Below are positions 1-8,255 of a stretch of DNA of 31,377 bases, piece after piece (positions within the stretch are counted from its first letter, which is position 1; every line of letters begins with the position of its first letter). Location: the NCBI GenBank assembly GCA_004557125.1, contig SFET01000041.1:1-31377 (forward strand). The letters are read 5' to 3'. This DNA comes from Clostridiales bacterium (GTDB taxonomy: Bacteria; Bacillota; Clostridia; Christensenellales; Aristaeellaceae). Under the pieces are notes generated by a model. It was not told the DNA's origin. It searched no databases and saw nothing but the letters and a program-made list of their open reading frames with translations. The translations under genes and the position numbers were made by a program.

Positions 1-2
1 GG

Positions 3-527
3 GGCACGGAGGCCATGGCACAGTACGCGTGCGGCAAGCGCATCGACGTGCTCACGGGCCTCGGCAACGGCTACGATCTGGACAGGGGCGGCGACCGCCC
101 GCTGCTCATCGGCGGCGGTGCGGGCGTTCCGCCTATGTATCTGCTCGCGCGCAAGCTCATTTCGCAGGGCAAGCAGCCCACGGTGATCCTGGGCTTCAAC
201 AAAGCGGAGGAAATCTTCTATGAAGAACAGTTCCGCGCGCTGGGGATCGAGACCATCATTGCCACCGCCGACGGAAGCATCGGCGTGAAGGGCTTCGTCA
301 CCGACGCGATGGAGGGCCTGAATTATACCTACACCTACGCCTGCGGCCCGGAGCCGATGCTCAAAGCGGTGTACAACCGCGCAGCGACCTCCGGCGAGTA
401 CAGCTTCGAGGAGCGCATGGGCTGCGGCTTCGGCGCGTGCATGGGCTGCACCTGTGAAACGAAGTATGGCAACAAGCGCATCTGCAAGGACGGCCCGGTG
501 CTGACAAAGGAGGAGATCGTATGGTAG
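3..527 (+). CDS. pyrK: Dihydroorotate dehydrogenase B electron transfer subunit, 5'-truncated
   Basis: This is the C-terminal 174 residues of PyrK, which carries electrons from the PyrD flavin through FAD and a [2Fe-2S] cluster to NAD+. The reading frame is open to the left edge, and the family is about 250 residues, so the flavin-binding front part is missing. A nucleotide-binding stretch with GGGAGVPP lies near the start of the visible part. The cluster ligands are the cysteines in CGFGACMGC and a later one in RICKDGP, the usual PyrK pattern. An internal ATG at 15 is not the true start, because homology-like sequence continues upstream of it. The stop overlaps the pyrD start by 7 nt, so the two subunits of the class 1B enzyme are translationally coupled. 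Confidence 0.93.
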   Translation, partial: GTEAMAQYACGKRIDVLTGLGNGYDLDRGGDRPLLIGGGAGVPPMYLLARKLISQGKQPTVILGFNKAEEIFYEEQFRALGIETIIATADGSIGVKGFVTDAMEGLNYTYTYACGPEPMLKAVYNRAATSGEYSFEERMGCGFGACMGCTCETKYGNKRICKDGPVLTKEEIVW

Positions 528-1432
528 ACACCCGCGTGAACCTCTGCGGGATCGAGCTTTCCAACCCTGTGATTCCCGCCAGCGGCACCTTCGGCTTCGG
601 CCGCGAGTTCGCCGAACTGTACGATATCAACTGCCTGGGCACCTTCTCCTTCAAGGGAACCACCCGGGAGGCGCGCTTCGGCAACCCCACGCCCCGCATC
701 GCGGAGTGCGCGGGCGGCATGCTCAATGCGGTGGGCCTGCAGAATCCCGGCGTGGATCATGTGATCGCCCACGAGCTTAAGGAGATGCAGAAATTCTTCC
801 ACAAGCCGGTGATGGCCAACGTTTCCGGCTTCTCCATCGACGAGTACGTGGAGGTCTGCCAGAAGCTCGACGCCTGCGAACAGGTGGGCTGGCTGGAGGT
901 GAACATCTCCTGCCCCAACGTCCACGGCGGCGGCATGAGCTTCGGCACCGACCCCAAGATGGCCGCGGAGGTCACCCGGGCGGTGAAGAATGTGACCACC
1001 AAGCCGGTCATCATGAAGCTCTCGCCCAATGTGACCGACATCACGGCCATCGCCCGGGCCTGCGAGGAGGCAGGCGCGGATGCGCTGAGCCTCATCAACA
1101 CGCTGATGGGCATGCGCATCGATCTGCGCAGGCGCAGGCCGCTGCTGGCGAACAAGACCGGCGGCATGTCCGGCAGCGCGATCTTCCCGCTGGCCGTGCG
1201 CATGGTCTACCAGGTGTACGAGGCGGTGAAGATCCCCATCGTGGGCCTCGGCGGCGTGAGCTGCGCCGAGGACGTGATTGAAATGATGCTGGCCGGTGCG
1301 ACGGCGGTGCAGGTGGGCGCGGCCAACCTGATCGAGCCCTTCGCCTGCCGGGACATCGTGGAACAGCTCCCGGAAACCATGGAAAAGTATCGCATTGAAA
1401 AACTTACGGACATTATCGGAGGTGCACACTGA
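521..1432 (+). CDS. pyrD: Dihydroorotate dehydrogenase, class 1B catalytic subunit
   Basis: PyrD oxidises dihydroorotate to orotate, the fourth step of UMP synthesis, using FMN. The 303-residue length is normal for the family. The catalytic cysteine is Cys131 in NISCPNVHGGG; a cysteine base (not serine) is the class 1 signature, and the adjoining pyrK makes it class 1B, NAD-linked. The N-terminal NPVIPASGTFGFG and the C-terminal GGV...AGATAVQVG phosphate-binding segment of the TIM barrel are present. The start overlaps the end of pyrK, with the Shine-Dalgarno AAAGGAGG inside pyrK. The stop shares one base with the pyrF start. Confidence 0.97.
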   Translation: MVDTRVNLCGIELSNPVIPASGTFGFGREFAELYDINCLGTFSFKGTTREARFGNPTPRIAECAGGMLNAVGLQNPGVDHVIAHELKEMQKFFHKPVMANVSGFSIDEYVEVCQKLDACEQVGWLEVNISCPNVHGGGMSFGTDPKMAAEVTRAVKNVTTKPVIMKLSPNVTDITAIARACEEAGADALSLINTLMGMRIDLRRRRPLLANKTGGMSGSAIFPLAVRMVYQVYEAVKIPIVGLGGVSCAEDVIEMMLAGATAVQVGAANLIEPFACRDIVEQLPETMEKYRIEKLTDIIGGAH

Positions 1433-2130
1433 TGGGACGCGACGTGATCATTGCCTGCGACTTTGCAAGCCGCGAACAGACCCTGTCCTTCCTGGATCGT
1501 TTTACCGAGGAAAAGCCCTTTGTGAAGATCGGCATGGAGCTCTACTACGCCGAGGGTCCGGCCATCGTGCGTGAGATCAAGGCGCGCGGCCACAAGATCT
1601 TCCTCGATCTGAAGCTGCATGACATCCCCAACACCGTGAAGAAGGCCATGGCGGTGCTGTCCCGTCTGGATGTGGACATCTGCAACCTGCACTGCGCGGG
1701 CACCGTGAACATGATGCGCGCCGCGCTGGAGGGCCTGACCCGTGCCGACGGCACCCGCCCGCTGCTCATTGGCGTGACCCAGCTGACCTCCACCGATCAG
1801 GAGAGCATGGAGCGCGACCTGTGGATCGAGAAGCCCATCGACGAAGTCATCCTGCACTACGCGGAGAATGCCAAGGACGCAGGTCTGGACGGCGTGGTGT
1901 GCTCCCCGCTGGAGGCCGGCAAGGTGCATACTCGCTGCGGCGAAAAATTCCTGACCGTGACCCCCGGCGTGCGCTTTGCGGACGGCGACGTGGGCGACCA
2001 GAAGCGCGTGACCACCCCGGCGAAGGCCAAGGAACTGGGCAGCGACTACATCGTGGTGGGCCGCCCGATCACCGCTGCGGAGGACCCGGTGGCGGCCTAT
2101 CGCCGCTGCGTTGCCGAATTTGTGGACTGA
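1432..2130 (+). CDS. pyrF: Orotidine 5'-phosphate decarboxylase
   Basis: PyrF converts OMP to UMP. The 232-residue protein has the active-site motif DLKLHDIPNTV around Asp59, Lys61 and Asp64, which forms the catalytic Asp-Lys-Asp network. The C-terminal phosphate-binding region shows VTPGVRFADGDVGDQKR and YIVVGRPI, both typical of the short bacterial form. The start codon overlaps the pyrD stop by one base (TGATG), so translation is probably coupled. The 18-nt gap to pyrE holds an AAAGGGGAAAG ribosome-binding site. Confidence 0.97.
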   Translation: MGRDVIIACDFASREQTLSFLDRFTEEKPFVKIGMELYYAEGPAIVREIKARGHKIFLDLKLHDIPNTVKKAMAVLSRLDVDICNLHCAGTVNMMRAALEGLTRADGTRPLLIGVTQLTSTDQESMERDLWIEKPIDEVILHYAENAKDAGLDGVVCSPLEAGKVHTRCGEKFLTVTPGVRFADGDVGDQKRVTTPAKAKELGSDYIVVGRPITAAEDPVAAYRRCVAEFVD

Positions 2131-2148
2131 AGAAAGGGGAAAGATGCG

Positions 2149-2790
2149 ATGAAGACGCAGATTGCAAAGGATTTGTTGAAGATCAAGGCGGTGTTCTTCC
2201 GCCCCGAGGAGCCCTTCACCTGGGCCAGCGGCATCAAGAGCCCCGTGTACTGCGACAACCGCCTGACCCTGTCGGACGTGCAGGTGCGCGGCGACGTGGA
2301 GAACGGCCTGGCTTCTCTGGTGCGCGAATATTATCCCGAGGTCGAGGTGCTGATGGGCACGTCCACCGCGGGCATCGCCCACGCTGCCATCGTGGGCCAC
2401 CTGATGAACCTGCCCATGGGCTACGTGCGCTCCGGCGCGAAGGATCACGGCCGCAAGAACCAGATCGAGGGCAAGCTCTTGCCCGGCCAGAAGGTCGTGG
2501 TGGTGGAGGATCTGATCTCCACCGGCGGCAGCGTGCTGGAGGTCGTGGAGATTCTGCGCGAGGCCGGAGCCGAGGTGCTGGGCGTGGTGTCCATCTTCAC
2601 CTACGGCATGCGCAAGGGCCTGGAGCGCATGGCCGCCGCCAACGTGGTCAACCACAGCCTGACCGACTTCGACACCATCGCCGAAATCGCCGCCGAGGAG
2701 GGCTACATCCGCAGGGAGGACGTGGCGCGGCTGATCGCGTTCCGCAACAACCCCAGCGACGAGAGCTGGATCACGGGAGGCAAGGCATGA
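2149..2790 (+). CDS. pyrE: Orotate phosphoribosyltransferase
   Basis: PyrE joins orotate to PRPP to give OMP. It is 213 residues long. The PRPP-binding motif VVVVEDLISTGGS lies at residues 116-128. The orotate/PRPP loop lysine region is in RSGAKDHGRKNQIEG, and the N-terminal FTWASGIKSPVYCDNR is a hallmark of OPRT. The start at 2149 is preceded by GAAAGGGGAAAG. The stop overlaps the pyrB start in an ATGA, as expected for a single polycistronic transcript. Confidence 0.97.
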   Translation: MKTQIAKDLLKIKAVFFRPEEPFTWASGIKSPVYCDNRLTLSDVQVRGDVENGLASLVREYYPEVEVLMGTSTAGIAHAAIVGHLMNLPMGYVRSGAKDHGRKNQIEGKLLPGQKVVVVEDLISTGGSVLEVVEILREAGAEVLGVVSIFTYGMRKGLERMAAANVVNHSLTDFDTIAEIAAEEGYIRREDVARLIAFRNNPSDESWITGGKA

Positions 2791-3704
2791 GACATCTGAT
2801 CGACATCATGGAGCTGTCCACAGAGGAGATTCAGCAGCTCATCGACTGCGCGCTGGACATCATCGCAAATCCCAAGAAGTACGTCGAGGCCTGCCACGGC
2901 AAGAAGCTGGCCACGCTGTTCTTCGAGCCCTCCACCCGCACCCGCCTGAGCTTTGAGGCGGCCATGTACGAGCTGGGCGGCAACGTGCTGGGCTTCTCCG
3001 AGGCCCAGTCCTCATCCGCATCCAAGGGCGAATCCGTGTCCGACACCGTGAGCGTGGTCTCCTGCTACGCGGACGTCATCGCCATGCGCCATCCCAAGGA
3101 GGGCGCGCCGCTGGTGGCATCGATGAAGGCCAGCATCCCGGTGATCAACGCGGGCGACGGCGGTCACAACCATCCCACCCAGACCCTTGCAGACCTTCTG
3201 ACCATCTACCGCGAGAAGGGCCACTTCGAGAACCTGACCATCGGCGTGTGCGGCGACCTGAAGTTTGGCCGCACCGTGCATTCCCTCATCAGCGCCATGT
3301 CCCGCTACGCGGGCGTGAAGTTCGTGATGATCTCCCCTGAGGAGCTGCGCGTGCCGCGCTACATCATCTCCGACGTACTGGAACCCAACAACATTCCCTA
3401 CGAGGAGGTTCGCAGCCTGGAGAAGGCCATGCCCGAGCTGGACATCCTCTACATGACCCGCGTGCAGCGCGAGCGCTTCTTCAACGAGGCCGACTACATC
3501 CGCCTGAAGGACACCTACATCCTGACCCCGGAGAAGCTGCGCACGGCCAAGGCTGACCTGAACATCCTGCATCCGCTGCCGCGCGTGAACGAGATCTCCG
3601 TGGCGGTGGACGACGATCCCCGCGCCTGCTACTTCAAGCAGGCCCTCAACGGCAAGTACATGCGCATGGCGCTGATCCTGAAGCTCCTGGAGGTGACGGT
3701 ATGA
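2787..3704 (+). CDS. pyrB: Aspartate carbamoyltransferase catalytic subunit
   Basis: PyrB condenses carbamoyl phosphate with aspartate, the committed step of pyrimidine synthesis. The 305 residues contain the carbamoyl-phosphate motif FFEPSTRTR (45-53), the lysine loop SSSASKGES, HPTQT (129-133) and HPLPR near the C-terminus. The start was set at the ATG at 2787, which overlaps the pyrE stop by 4 nt. The frame is open much further upstream, but that stretch is a shadow of pyrF and pyrE. The stop overlaps pyrI by 4 nt, consistent with a PyrB6-PyrI6 holoenzyme made in balanced amounts. Confidence 0.97.
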   Translation: MRHLIDIMELSTEEIQQLIDCALDIIANPKKYVEACHGKKLATLFFEPSTRTRLSFEAAMYELGGNVLGFSEAQSSSASKGESVSDTVSVVSCYADVIAMRHPKEGAPLVASMKASIPVINAGDGGHNHPTQTLADLLTIYREKGHFENLTIGVCGDLKFGRTVHSLISAMSRYAGVKFVMISPEELRVPRYIISDVLEPNNIPYEEVRSLEKAMPELDILYMTRVQRERFFNEADYIRLKDTYILTPEKLRTAKADLNILHPLPRVNEISVAVDDDPRACYFKQALNGKYMRMALILKLLEVTV

Positions 3705-4126
3705 TTATCGGACAGATTCGCGACGGCATCGTGCTGGACCACATCACTGCGGGCCGCGGCATGGACATCTACAACATCCTGCACCTGGGCGAGCTGGACT
3801 GCACCGTGGCCATGATCAAGAACGCCGAGAGCGAGAAGAAGGGCAAGAAGGACATCATCAAGATCGGCCAGGTCATCGACATCAACTTCGATGTGCTGGG
3901 CTACATCGATCCCGGCATCACCGTGAACATCATCCGCGACGGCAAGCTGGTCAAGCGCGAGCACCTGACCCTGCCCGAGCGCGTGACCGACATCATCCGC
4001 TGCAAGAACCCCCGCTGCATCACCACCACGGAGCAGGAGCTGAAGCACGTGTTCCGCCTGGCGAACCGCGAGAAGCAGATCTACCGCTGCATCTACTGCG
4101 ACAGCGAGGCTCCCCGGAACGTATAA
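3701..4126 (+). CDS. pyrI: Aspartate carbamoyltransferase regulatory subunit
   Basis: PyrI binds nucleotide effectors and a structural zinc and confers allosteric control on PyrB. The 141-residue protein has the zinc site in the expected CX4C...CX2C form: Cys101, Cys106, Cys130 and Cys133. The N-terminal domain has the allosteric-site pattern with GIVLDHITAGRG. Its start overlaps the pyrB stop in an ATGA. It is the last gene of the operon; a strong terminator begins 17 nt after its stop. Confidence 0.96.
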   Translation: MIIGQIRDGIVLDHITAGRGMDIYNILHLGELDCTVAMIKNAESEKKGKKDIIKIGQVIDINFDVLGYIDPGITVNIIRDGKLVKREHLTLPERVTDIIRCKNPRCITTTEQELKHVFRLANREKQIYRCIYCDSEAPRNV

Positions 4127-4142
4127 GCGTTCCATCTGCACC

Positions 4143-4184
4143 AACCGCGCCCATGGCCATCCAGGCCGTCGGGCGCGGTTTTTC
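4143..4184 (+). terminator. Rho-independent terminator of the pyr operon
   Basis: Perfect 10-bp arms AACCGCGCCC and GGGCGCGGTT enclose an 18-nt loop and are followed by TTTC. It lies directly after pyrI and just before the nitroreductase promoter. Confidence 0.9.
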
Positions 4185-4213
4185 TTGTCTGCATTCGTGC
4201 GCCATGGTATAAT
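4185..4213 (+). promoter_or_regulatory. Sigma-A-type promoter for the nitroreductase gene
   Basis: The -10 is a consensus TATAAT (4208-4213) with an extended TGG in front. A -35-like TTGTCT (4185-4190) sits 17 nt upstream. It follows immediately on the pyr terminator. Confidence 0.75.
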
Positions 4214-4242
4214 AGAACAAATGGAAGATGGGAGAAAATCAC

Positions 4243-4971
4243 ATGAACGAGGTGCTCAAGCAATTGTACGCGCGCAAATCCGTGCGCGCCTTCACCGAGC
4301 AGGAGATCTCCATGGAGGACAGGCAGGCGATCCTGACCGCCGCAGCCATGGCCCCCACGGCGGGCAACCAGCAGCTCTACACGATCATCGACGTGACGGA
4401 CGAAAACCTCAAGGCGGCGCTGGTCAAGAGCTGCGACGACCAGCCCTTCATCGCAAAGGCGAAGCTGGTGCTGGTCTTTTGCGCGGACTGCCGCAGGTGG
4501 TACGAGGCCTTCCGCAGTGCGGGCTGCGAACCGCGCCTGCCCGGTGCGGGGGATCTGCTGCTGGCGGTCAGCGACGCGAACATCGCCGCCCAGAACGCCG
4601 TCACCGCTGCTTGGAGCCTGGGCATCGGCTCCTGCTACATCGGCGACGTGATGGAGAACTGCGAGACGCAGCGGCGCTTGCTTCACCTCCCGAAGTATGT
4701 ATTCCCTGCGGCCATGGTGGTGTTCGGCCATCCCACCCGGCAGCAGCTGGAGCGGGAGAAGCCGGAGCGCGTGGAGCTGAAGCACGTGGTGCATGAGAAC
4801 GCCTATCGGGAGATGGAGGACGGGGAGTACCGGGAGATGTATGCGGAGCGCTGCGGCGTGCGTAGCTACGAGGACTGGATGCGCTCCTTCTGCAAGCGCA
4901 AGTACAATTCGGACTTCTCCCGGGAGATGAGCCGCTCCGTGCAGGTCTATCTGAAGGATTTTTTGCGCTGA
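4243..4971 (+). CDS. Nitroreductase family protein
   Basis: This 242-residue protein belongs to the FMN-dependent nitroreductase superfamily, which uses NAD(P)H to reduce nitro compounds, quinones or flavins. Family features are the N-terminal RKSVRAF, which contacts FMN phosphate, APTAGNQQ, and the GIGSCYIGDV segment near residue 135. The C-terminal part after about residue 170 is charged and specific to this protein. The start at 4243 was chosen over the ATG at 4228 because GGGAG (4229-4233) is well placed for it. The gene is monocistronic, between the pyr terminator and a bidirectional terminator. The actual substrate cannot be deduced. Confidence 0.87.
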   Translation: MNEVLKQLYARKSVRAFTEQEISMEDRQAILTAAAMAPTAGNQQLYTIIDVTDENLKAALVKSCDDQPFIAKAKLVLVFCADCRRWYEAFRSAGCEPRLPGAGDLLLAVSDANIAAQNAVTAAWSLGIGSCYIGDVMENCETQRRLLHLPKYVFPAAMVVFGHPTRQQLEREKPERVELKHVVHENAYREMEDGEYREMYAERCGVRSYEDWMRSFCKRKYNSDFSREMSRSVQVYLKDFLR

Positions 4972-5010
4972 AGCGGCGGCATAAATCGCGTTGCACCTGC
5001 ACGCCATCAG

Positions 5011-5051
5011 AAAAGCGCCCCATCGAGCATTTGCATCGAAGGGGCGCTTTC
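5011..5051. terminator. Bidirectional terminator between nitroreductase and eutH
   Basis: Arms AAAGCGCCCC and GGGGCGCTTT enclose a 19-nt loop. The arms end in T-tracts on either strand, so the hairpin can end both the plus-strand nitroreductase transcript and the minus-strand eutH transcript. Confidence 0.85.
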
Positions 5052-5057
5052 ATGCGC

Positions 5058-6128
5058 TCATGTGCGAGTCTTGCGGGTTGCGGCGAGGGCGACGAGCGCG
5101 CCCAGAACGCCACCGACGAGCTTCGAAGCCAGCAGCGCGGGCAGCATGGGCGCGTCCACGCCCGCGGTGAAGCCCAGGTGCGCGGCAAAGCAGGATGCGG
5201 CGCAGACCATGAAGGCGGCGTTGACGATCCGGCCCCGGCGGTCCATGTCCTTCACCAGCGCGATGGCGGGCAGCACGCTCACCATGCCGATGAGCAGCCC
5301 TGCGGCGCTGGCGCTGTTCATGCCCGTGGCGCGCTGCATACAGGAAAGCGGCCGCTTCAGCGCGCGCTGCATCAATTCCGCCATCGGCAGGCTGCCCAGC
5401 ATCACGATGGCGATGGCGGCCACCACCTCCATGGCCTCGGACAGCGGCGCAAGCCCCGGCACGAGTTTGAAGCCGGTCATGTATGTGACCGCGCCCAGCA
5501 TCAGGCCCAGAGTCGCGAGGATGCGGATGCCCGTCGCAAAGACCGAAAAGCCGCGAATCATCGCGTCGGTTTTCTTCCAGATGCCCAGCAGCAACAGCAG
5601 CGATACCAGTAGCACCGGCAGGCTCTGCCACAGCGCAGTTCCCAGCCCCAGGCCGCAGACCACGCCGCCTAGAATCAGTGCCACTGGCATGGAGATCAGC
5701 CCGAACAGGATGCCCCAGGCGAAGTCCGGCCGGGAATCCGCATCCAGCAGGCCCATGCCGATGGGGATGGTGAAGGTTACGGTGCAACCCAGGATCGCAC
5801 CCACCACAATGCCGGAGAAGCGCCCCACCAGCGGATCCGCAGCGAGCTCCATCGCCAGCTGGTAGCCGCCCATGTCGATGGCCAGGATCCCGGCCAGCAT
5901 GGCGGGATCAATGCCCAGAGGCTTCAAAAGCAGCGCGCCCAGCGCGCCCAGCAGCTTTGAGAGCAGCGGCACCAGGCAGATGATGCCCGCCATGGACAGC
6001 GCCGTGCTGCCCATCAGCAGAAAGCCCTCCTCGAATTTCCTGCCCAGCCCCAGGCGGTTGCCGAAGATGCGGTCCGCGCCGCCGATCAGCGCGCCCGCAG
6101 CCATGATCCACATGATTGCCCGATCCAT
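5058..6128 (-). CDS. eutH: EutH-like ethanolamine transporter
   Basis: The product is a 356-residue polytopic membrane protein with roughly ten hydrophobic segments. The N-terminus matches the EutH pattern: an IMWIMA helix, then GGADRIFGNRLGLGRKFEEGF and a MGSTALSMAGI segment. Family members import ethanolamine for carbon and nitrogen use. The frame is open for 40 more codons, but the ATG at 6128 starts the recognisable protein. It is preceded on the minus strand by GGGAG and a TATAAT at 6150-6155. No other eut genes (lyase, reactivase, shell proteins) are nearby, so the substrate and pathway are uncertain; ethanolamine is an inference from the family. Confidence 0.8.
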   Translation of the reverse strand: MDRAIMWIMAAGALIGGADRIFGNRLGLGRKFEEGFLLMGSTALSMAGIICLVPLLSKLLGALGALLLKPLGIDPAMLAGILAIDMGGYQLAMELAADPLVGRFSGIVVGAILGCTVTFTIPIGMGLLDADSRPDFAWGILFGLISMPVALILGGVVCGLGLGTALWQSLPVLLVSLLLLLGIWKKTDAMIRGFSVFATGIRILATLGLMLGAVTYMTGFKLVPGLAPLSEAMEVVAAIAIVMLGSLPMAELMQRALKRPLSCMQRATGMNSASAAGLLIGMVSVLPAIALVKDMDRRGRIVNAAFMVCAASCFAAHLGFTAGVDAPMLPALLASKLVGGVLGALVALAATRKTRT

Positions 6129-6160
6129 ACTGCATTCGCTCCCGTTTGTATTATAATATA

Positions 6161-6200
6161 GGCAGAAAATTGCAGGGCCTCCGACAGGTGAGACCCTGCA
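6161..6200 (-). terminator. Terminator of the nucleoside salvage operon
   Basis: On the minus strand, TGCAGGG and CCCTGCA form a stem around a 16-nt loop, followed by ATTTTC. It lies 9 nt after the nupQ stop and upstream of eutH, separating the two minus-strand units. Confidence 0.78.
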
Positions 6201-6208
6201 TTTGCATA

Positions 6209-7138
6209 TCAGCGCGCCAGCCGCTTCTTTTTGCGCTCGCCGCGCCACACGACCCAGACCATCATGATCACCGTGACCAGGTAGGGGGCCAGGGAGGTGA
6301 GGTTGGAGGACACGTTGAAGGACTGCACGCGCAGGCCCAGCGCGTCGATGAAGCCGAACAGCAGCGCCGCCAGGAACACGCGCGGGGGATTGGACGCGCC
6401 GAAGATCACGCAGGCCACGGCGATGAAGCCGCGTGAGGCCGACATGTTCTCGGTGAACATCGTCAGATACCCCAGCGACAGGTGCGCACCCGCCAAGCCG
6501 GAGAACAGGCCGCAGAGGATGGAGGCCAGGAACTTCATCTTCTCCGGGCTCTTGCCTGCCGCGCGCAGGGATTCGGGGTGCTCGCCCGCTGCGCGGAGCC
6601 AGAAGCCCAGCGGGGTCTTGTAGATCAAGACGTAGCTCAGCGCCACCAGGATCCAGCTGACGTACACCAGCAGCGTGTTGCCGCTGAGCAGATCGCCCAG
6701 GATCGGGATGTCCTGAATCAGCGGGATGTTGATCTTCGGAAGTCCGAAGATGGGCAGCGCGTCGGTGCCGGAGTACGCGCCCGCCACGCCGAAGATGGTG
6801 CGCAGCAGGAACACCGTAAGGCCTCCGGCGAAGATGTTCAGCGCCACGCCGATGATGTACTCGTCGGACTTGAACTTCACCACGAACAGGCCGAAGAACG
6901 CGCCCAGCAGCAGGCCCACCGCCAGCGCCAGCACGAGGCCGCCCAGCCAGCCGCCCAGATAGCAGCTGCCCAGCACCGCGAAGAATGCGCCGCAGAGCAT
7001 CATGCCGTCCATGCCGATGTTCATGATGCCCACGTGGTCGGTCATCAGCACGCCCAGGGCCGCCAGCACCACGGGGGTCGCGGTGCGCAGGGTGTTCTGG
7101 AACAGTCCGATGGAGAATACGCTCAGAAACTCACGCAT
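6209..7138 (-). CDS. nupQ: Nucleoside ABC transporter permease (NupQ/YufQ-like)
   Basis: The product is a 309-residue inner-membrane permease of the branched-chain amino acid/BMP type (BPD_transp_2 family). A recognisable element is the N-terminal GVLMTDHVGIMNIGMDGMM, where the NIGxEG-like motif is typical of this class. The cytoplasmic coupling loop shows GFWLRAAGEHPESLRAAG. The C-terminus is basic and cytoplasmic. It overlaps nupP by 8 nt, with a GGGAGG ribosome-binding site inside the upstream gene. With NupP, NupO and BmpA it should form a nucleoside importer; deoD at the head of the operon supports a nucleoside rather than a sugar substrate. Confidence 0.9.
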   Translation of the reverse strand: MREFLSVFSIGLFQNTLRTATPVVLAALGVLMTDHVGIMNIGMDGMMLCGAFFAVLGSCYLGGWLGGLVLALAVGLLLGAFFGLFVVKFKSDEYIIGVALNIFAGGLTVFLLRTIFGVAGAYSGTDALPIFGLPKINIPLIQDIPILGDLLSGNTLLVYVSWILVALSYVLIYKTPLGFWLRAAGEHPESLRAAGKSPEKMKFLASILCGLFSGLAGAHLSLGYLTMFTENMSASRGFIAVACVIFGASNPPRVFLAALLFGFIDALGLRVQSFNVSSNLTSLAPYLVTVIMMVWVVWRGERKKKRLAR

Positions 7139-8255
7139 GTTCGCTGCCTCCCTTCGCAGAGCCTGCCTTGATTCTTGCGTTGCGCCGCACGCGCCTCTCG
7201 CGCACGGATGCGGAGATGCCGCGCTCCGCCGCCATGAAGAAGATGATGATCGACTGCACGATCAGGATCGTCTCGCTGGGTATGCCGATCTTCTCCATGC
7301 CGGTGCCGCCGATCTTCAGAATGCCGAAGAACAGGCTCATCAGAATGATGCCCGTGGGCTCGTAGCGCATGATCATGGCCACCAGCATGCCGTCGTAGTA
7401 GAACTCGTTGGAAACAGAGTCGATGAACCTCTTGTGCAGGCCGAACACCTCGAACATGCCCACCAGACCGCAGATCGCGCCGGAGATCACCATGCCCAGC
7501 AGCATCAGCTTCGCCGAGGGGATGCCCATGTAGTGGGCGAAGCGCTCGTTCTCGCCGGTGAGCTTCATCTCGTAGCCCGTCACGCTCTTCTTCATCAGGT
7601 ACCACACCATCAGCGCGATGGCGACGGAGAGGAAGATGGAGGTGGTCAGATTGGAGAGGTTGATGACCCGGGAGAAGGCAAAGCTCGTGTCGATCTTGGC
7701 CGTGCCGGAGGCGATGCCGCGCTCGGTGGTCTTGAGCGGGCCGTTGGAGAGGTAGGCGCAGAAGTAGATGGCGATGGAGTTCATCATGATGGTGGTGATG
7801 ACCTCGTTGACCTTCAGTTTCACCTTCAGCCACGCGGGGATCAGCGCCCACAGTCCGCCCGCCAGCATCGCGCCCAGCAGGCAGATCGGAATGGCGATCA
7901 CTGCGGGAACGCCGGTGAGCGCAGCGCCCAGCAGCGCCGAGGCCATCGCGCCGAAGTAGAGCTGGCCCTCGCCGCCGACGTTGAAGATGCCCGCCTGGGC
8001 CGCCACCGCCGTGGCGAGGCCCGTCAGGCACAGCGTCGCAGACTTCGCCAGCGTGTCGCCGATGGCGCGCTTGGAGCTGAGCGCTCCGGTGAGCATGGCG
8101 GAGTAACCCGCGATGGGATCGTGCCCGGAGGCCGCCATGATGAGCGCGCCCACCAGCAGCGCCAGCAGGATGCTGACCGCCAGGGACAGCAGGTAGCCGC
8201 CGTTGATCTTTGGCCCACGCTTGAAGGAGAAGATCTCCTTGAGTGCCTTCTTCAT
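7131..8255 (-). CDS. nupP: Nucleoside ABC transporter permease (NupP/YufP-like)
   Basis: This 374-residue permease is the larger partner of the heterodimeric channel. The N-terminus is cytoplasmic and basic, followed by a long first helix, then the class motif AQAGIFNVGGEGQLYFGA. The coupling loop contains GYEMKLTGENERFAHYMGI. The C-terminal tail is highly basic. The start overlaps the nupO stop by 4 nt (ATGA), with GAGGTG just upstream. Order and overlap (ATPase, large permease, small permease) match the Bacillus nupOPQ arrangement. Confidence 0.9.
   Translation of the reverse strand: MKKALKEIFSFKRGPKINGGYLLSLAVSILLALLVGALIMAASGHDPIAGYSAMLTGALSSKRAIGDTLAKSATLCLTGLATAVAAQAGIFNVGGEGQLYFGAMASALLGAALTGVPAVIAIPICLLGAMLAGGLWALIPAWLKVKLKVNEVITTIMMNSIAIYFCAYLSNGPLKTTERGIASGTAKIDTSFAFSRVINLSNLTTSIFLSVAIALMVWYLMKKSVTGYEMKLTGENERFAHYMGIPSAKLMLLGMVISGAICGLVGMFEVFGLHKRFIDSVSNEFYYDGMLVAMIMRYEPTGIILMSLFFGILKIGGTGMEKIGIPSETILIVQSIIIFFMAAERGISASVRERRVRRNARIKAGSAKGGSEHA

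Noticed and set aside
1821..2786. Upstream extension of the pyrB frame
   Set aside because: It is an out-of-frame shadow of pyrF and pyrE; pyrB begins at the ATGA overlap at 2787.
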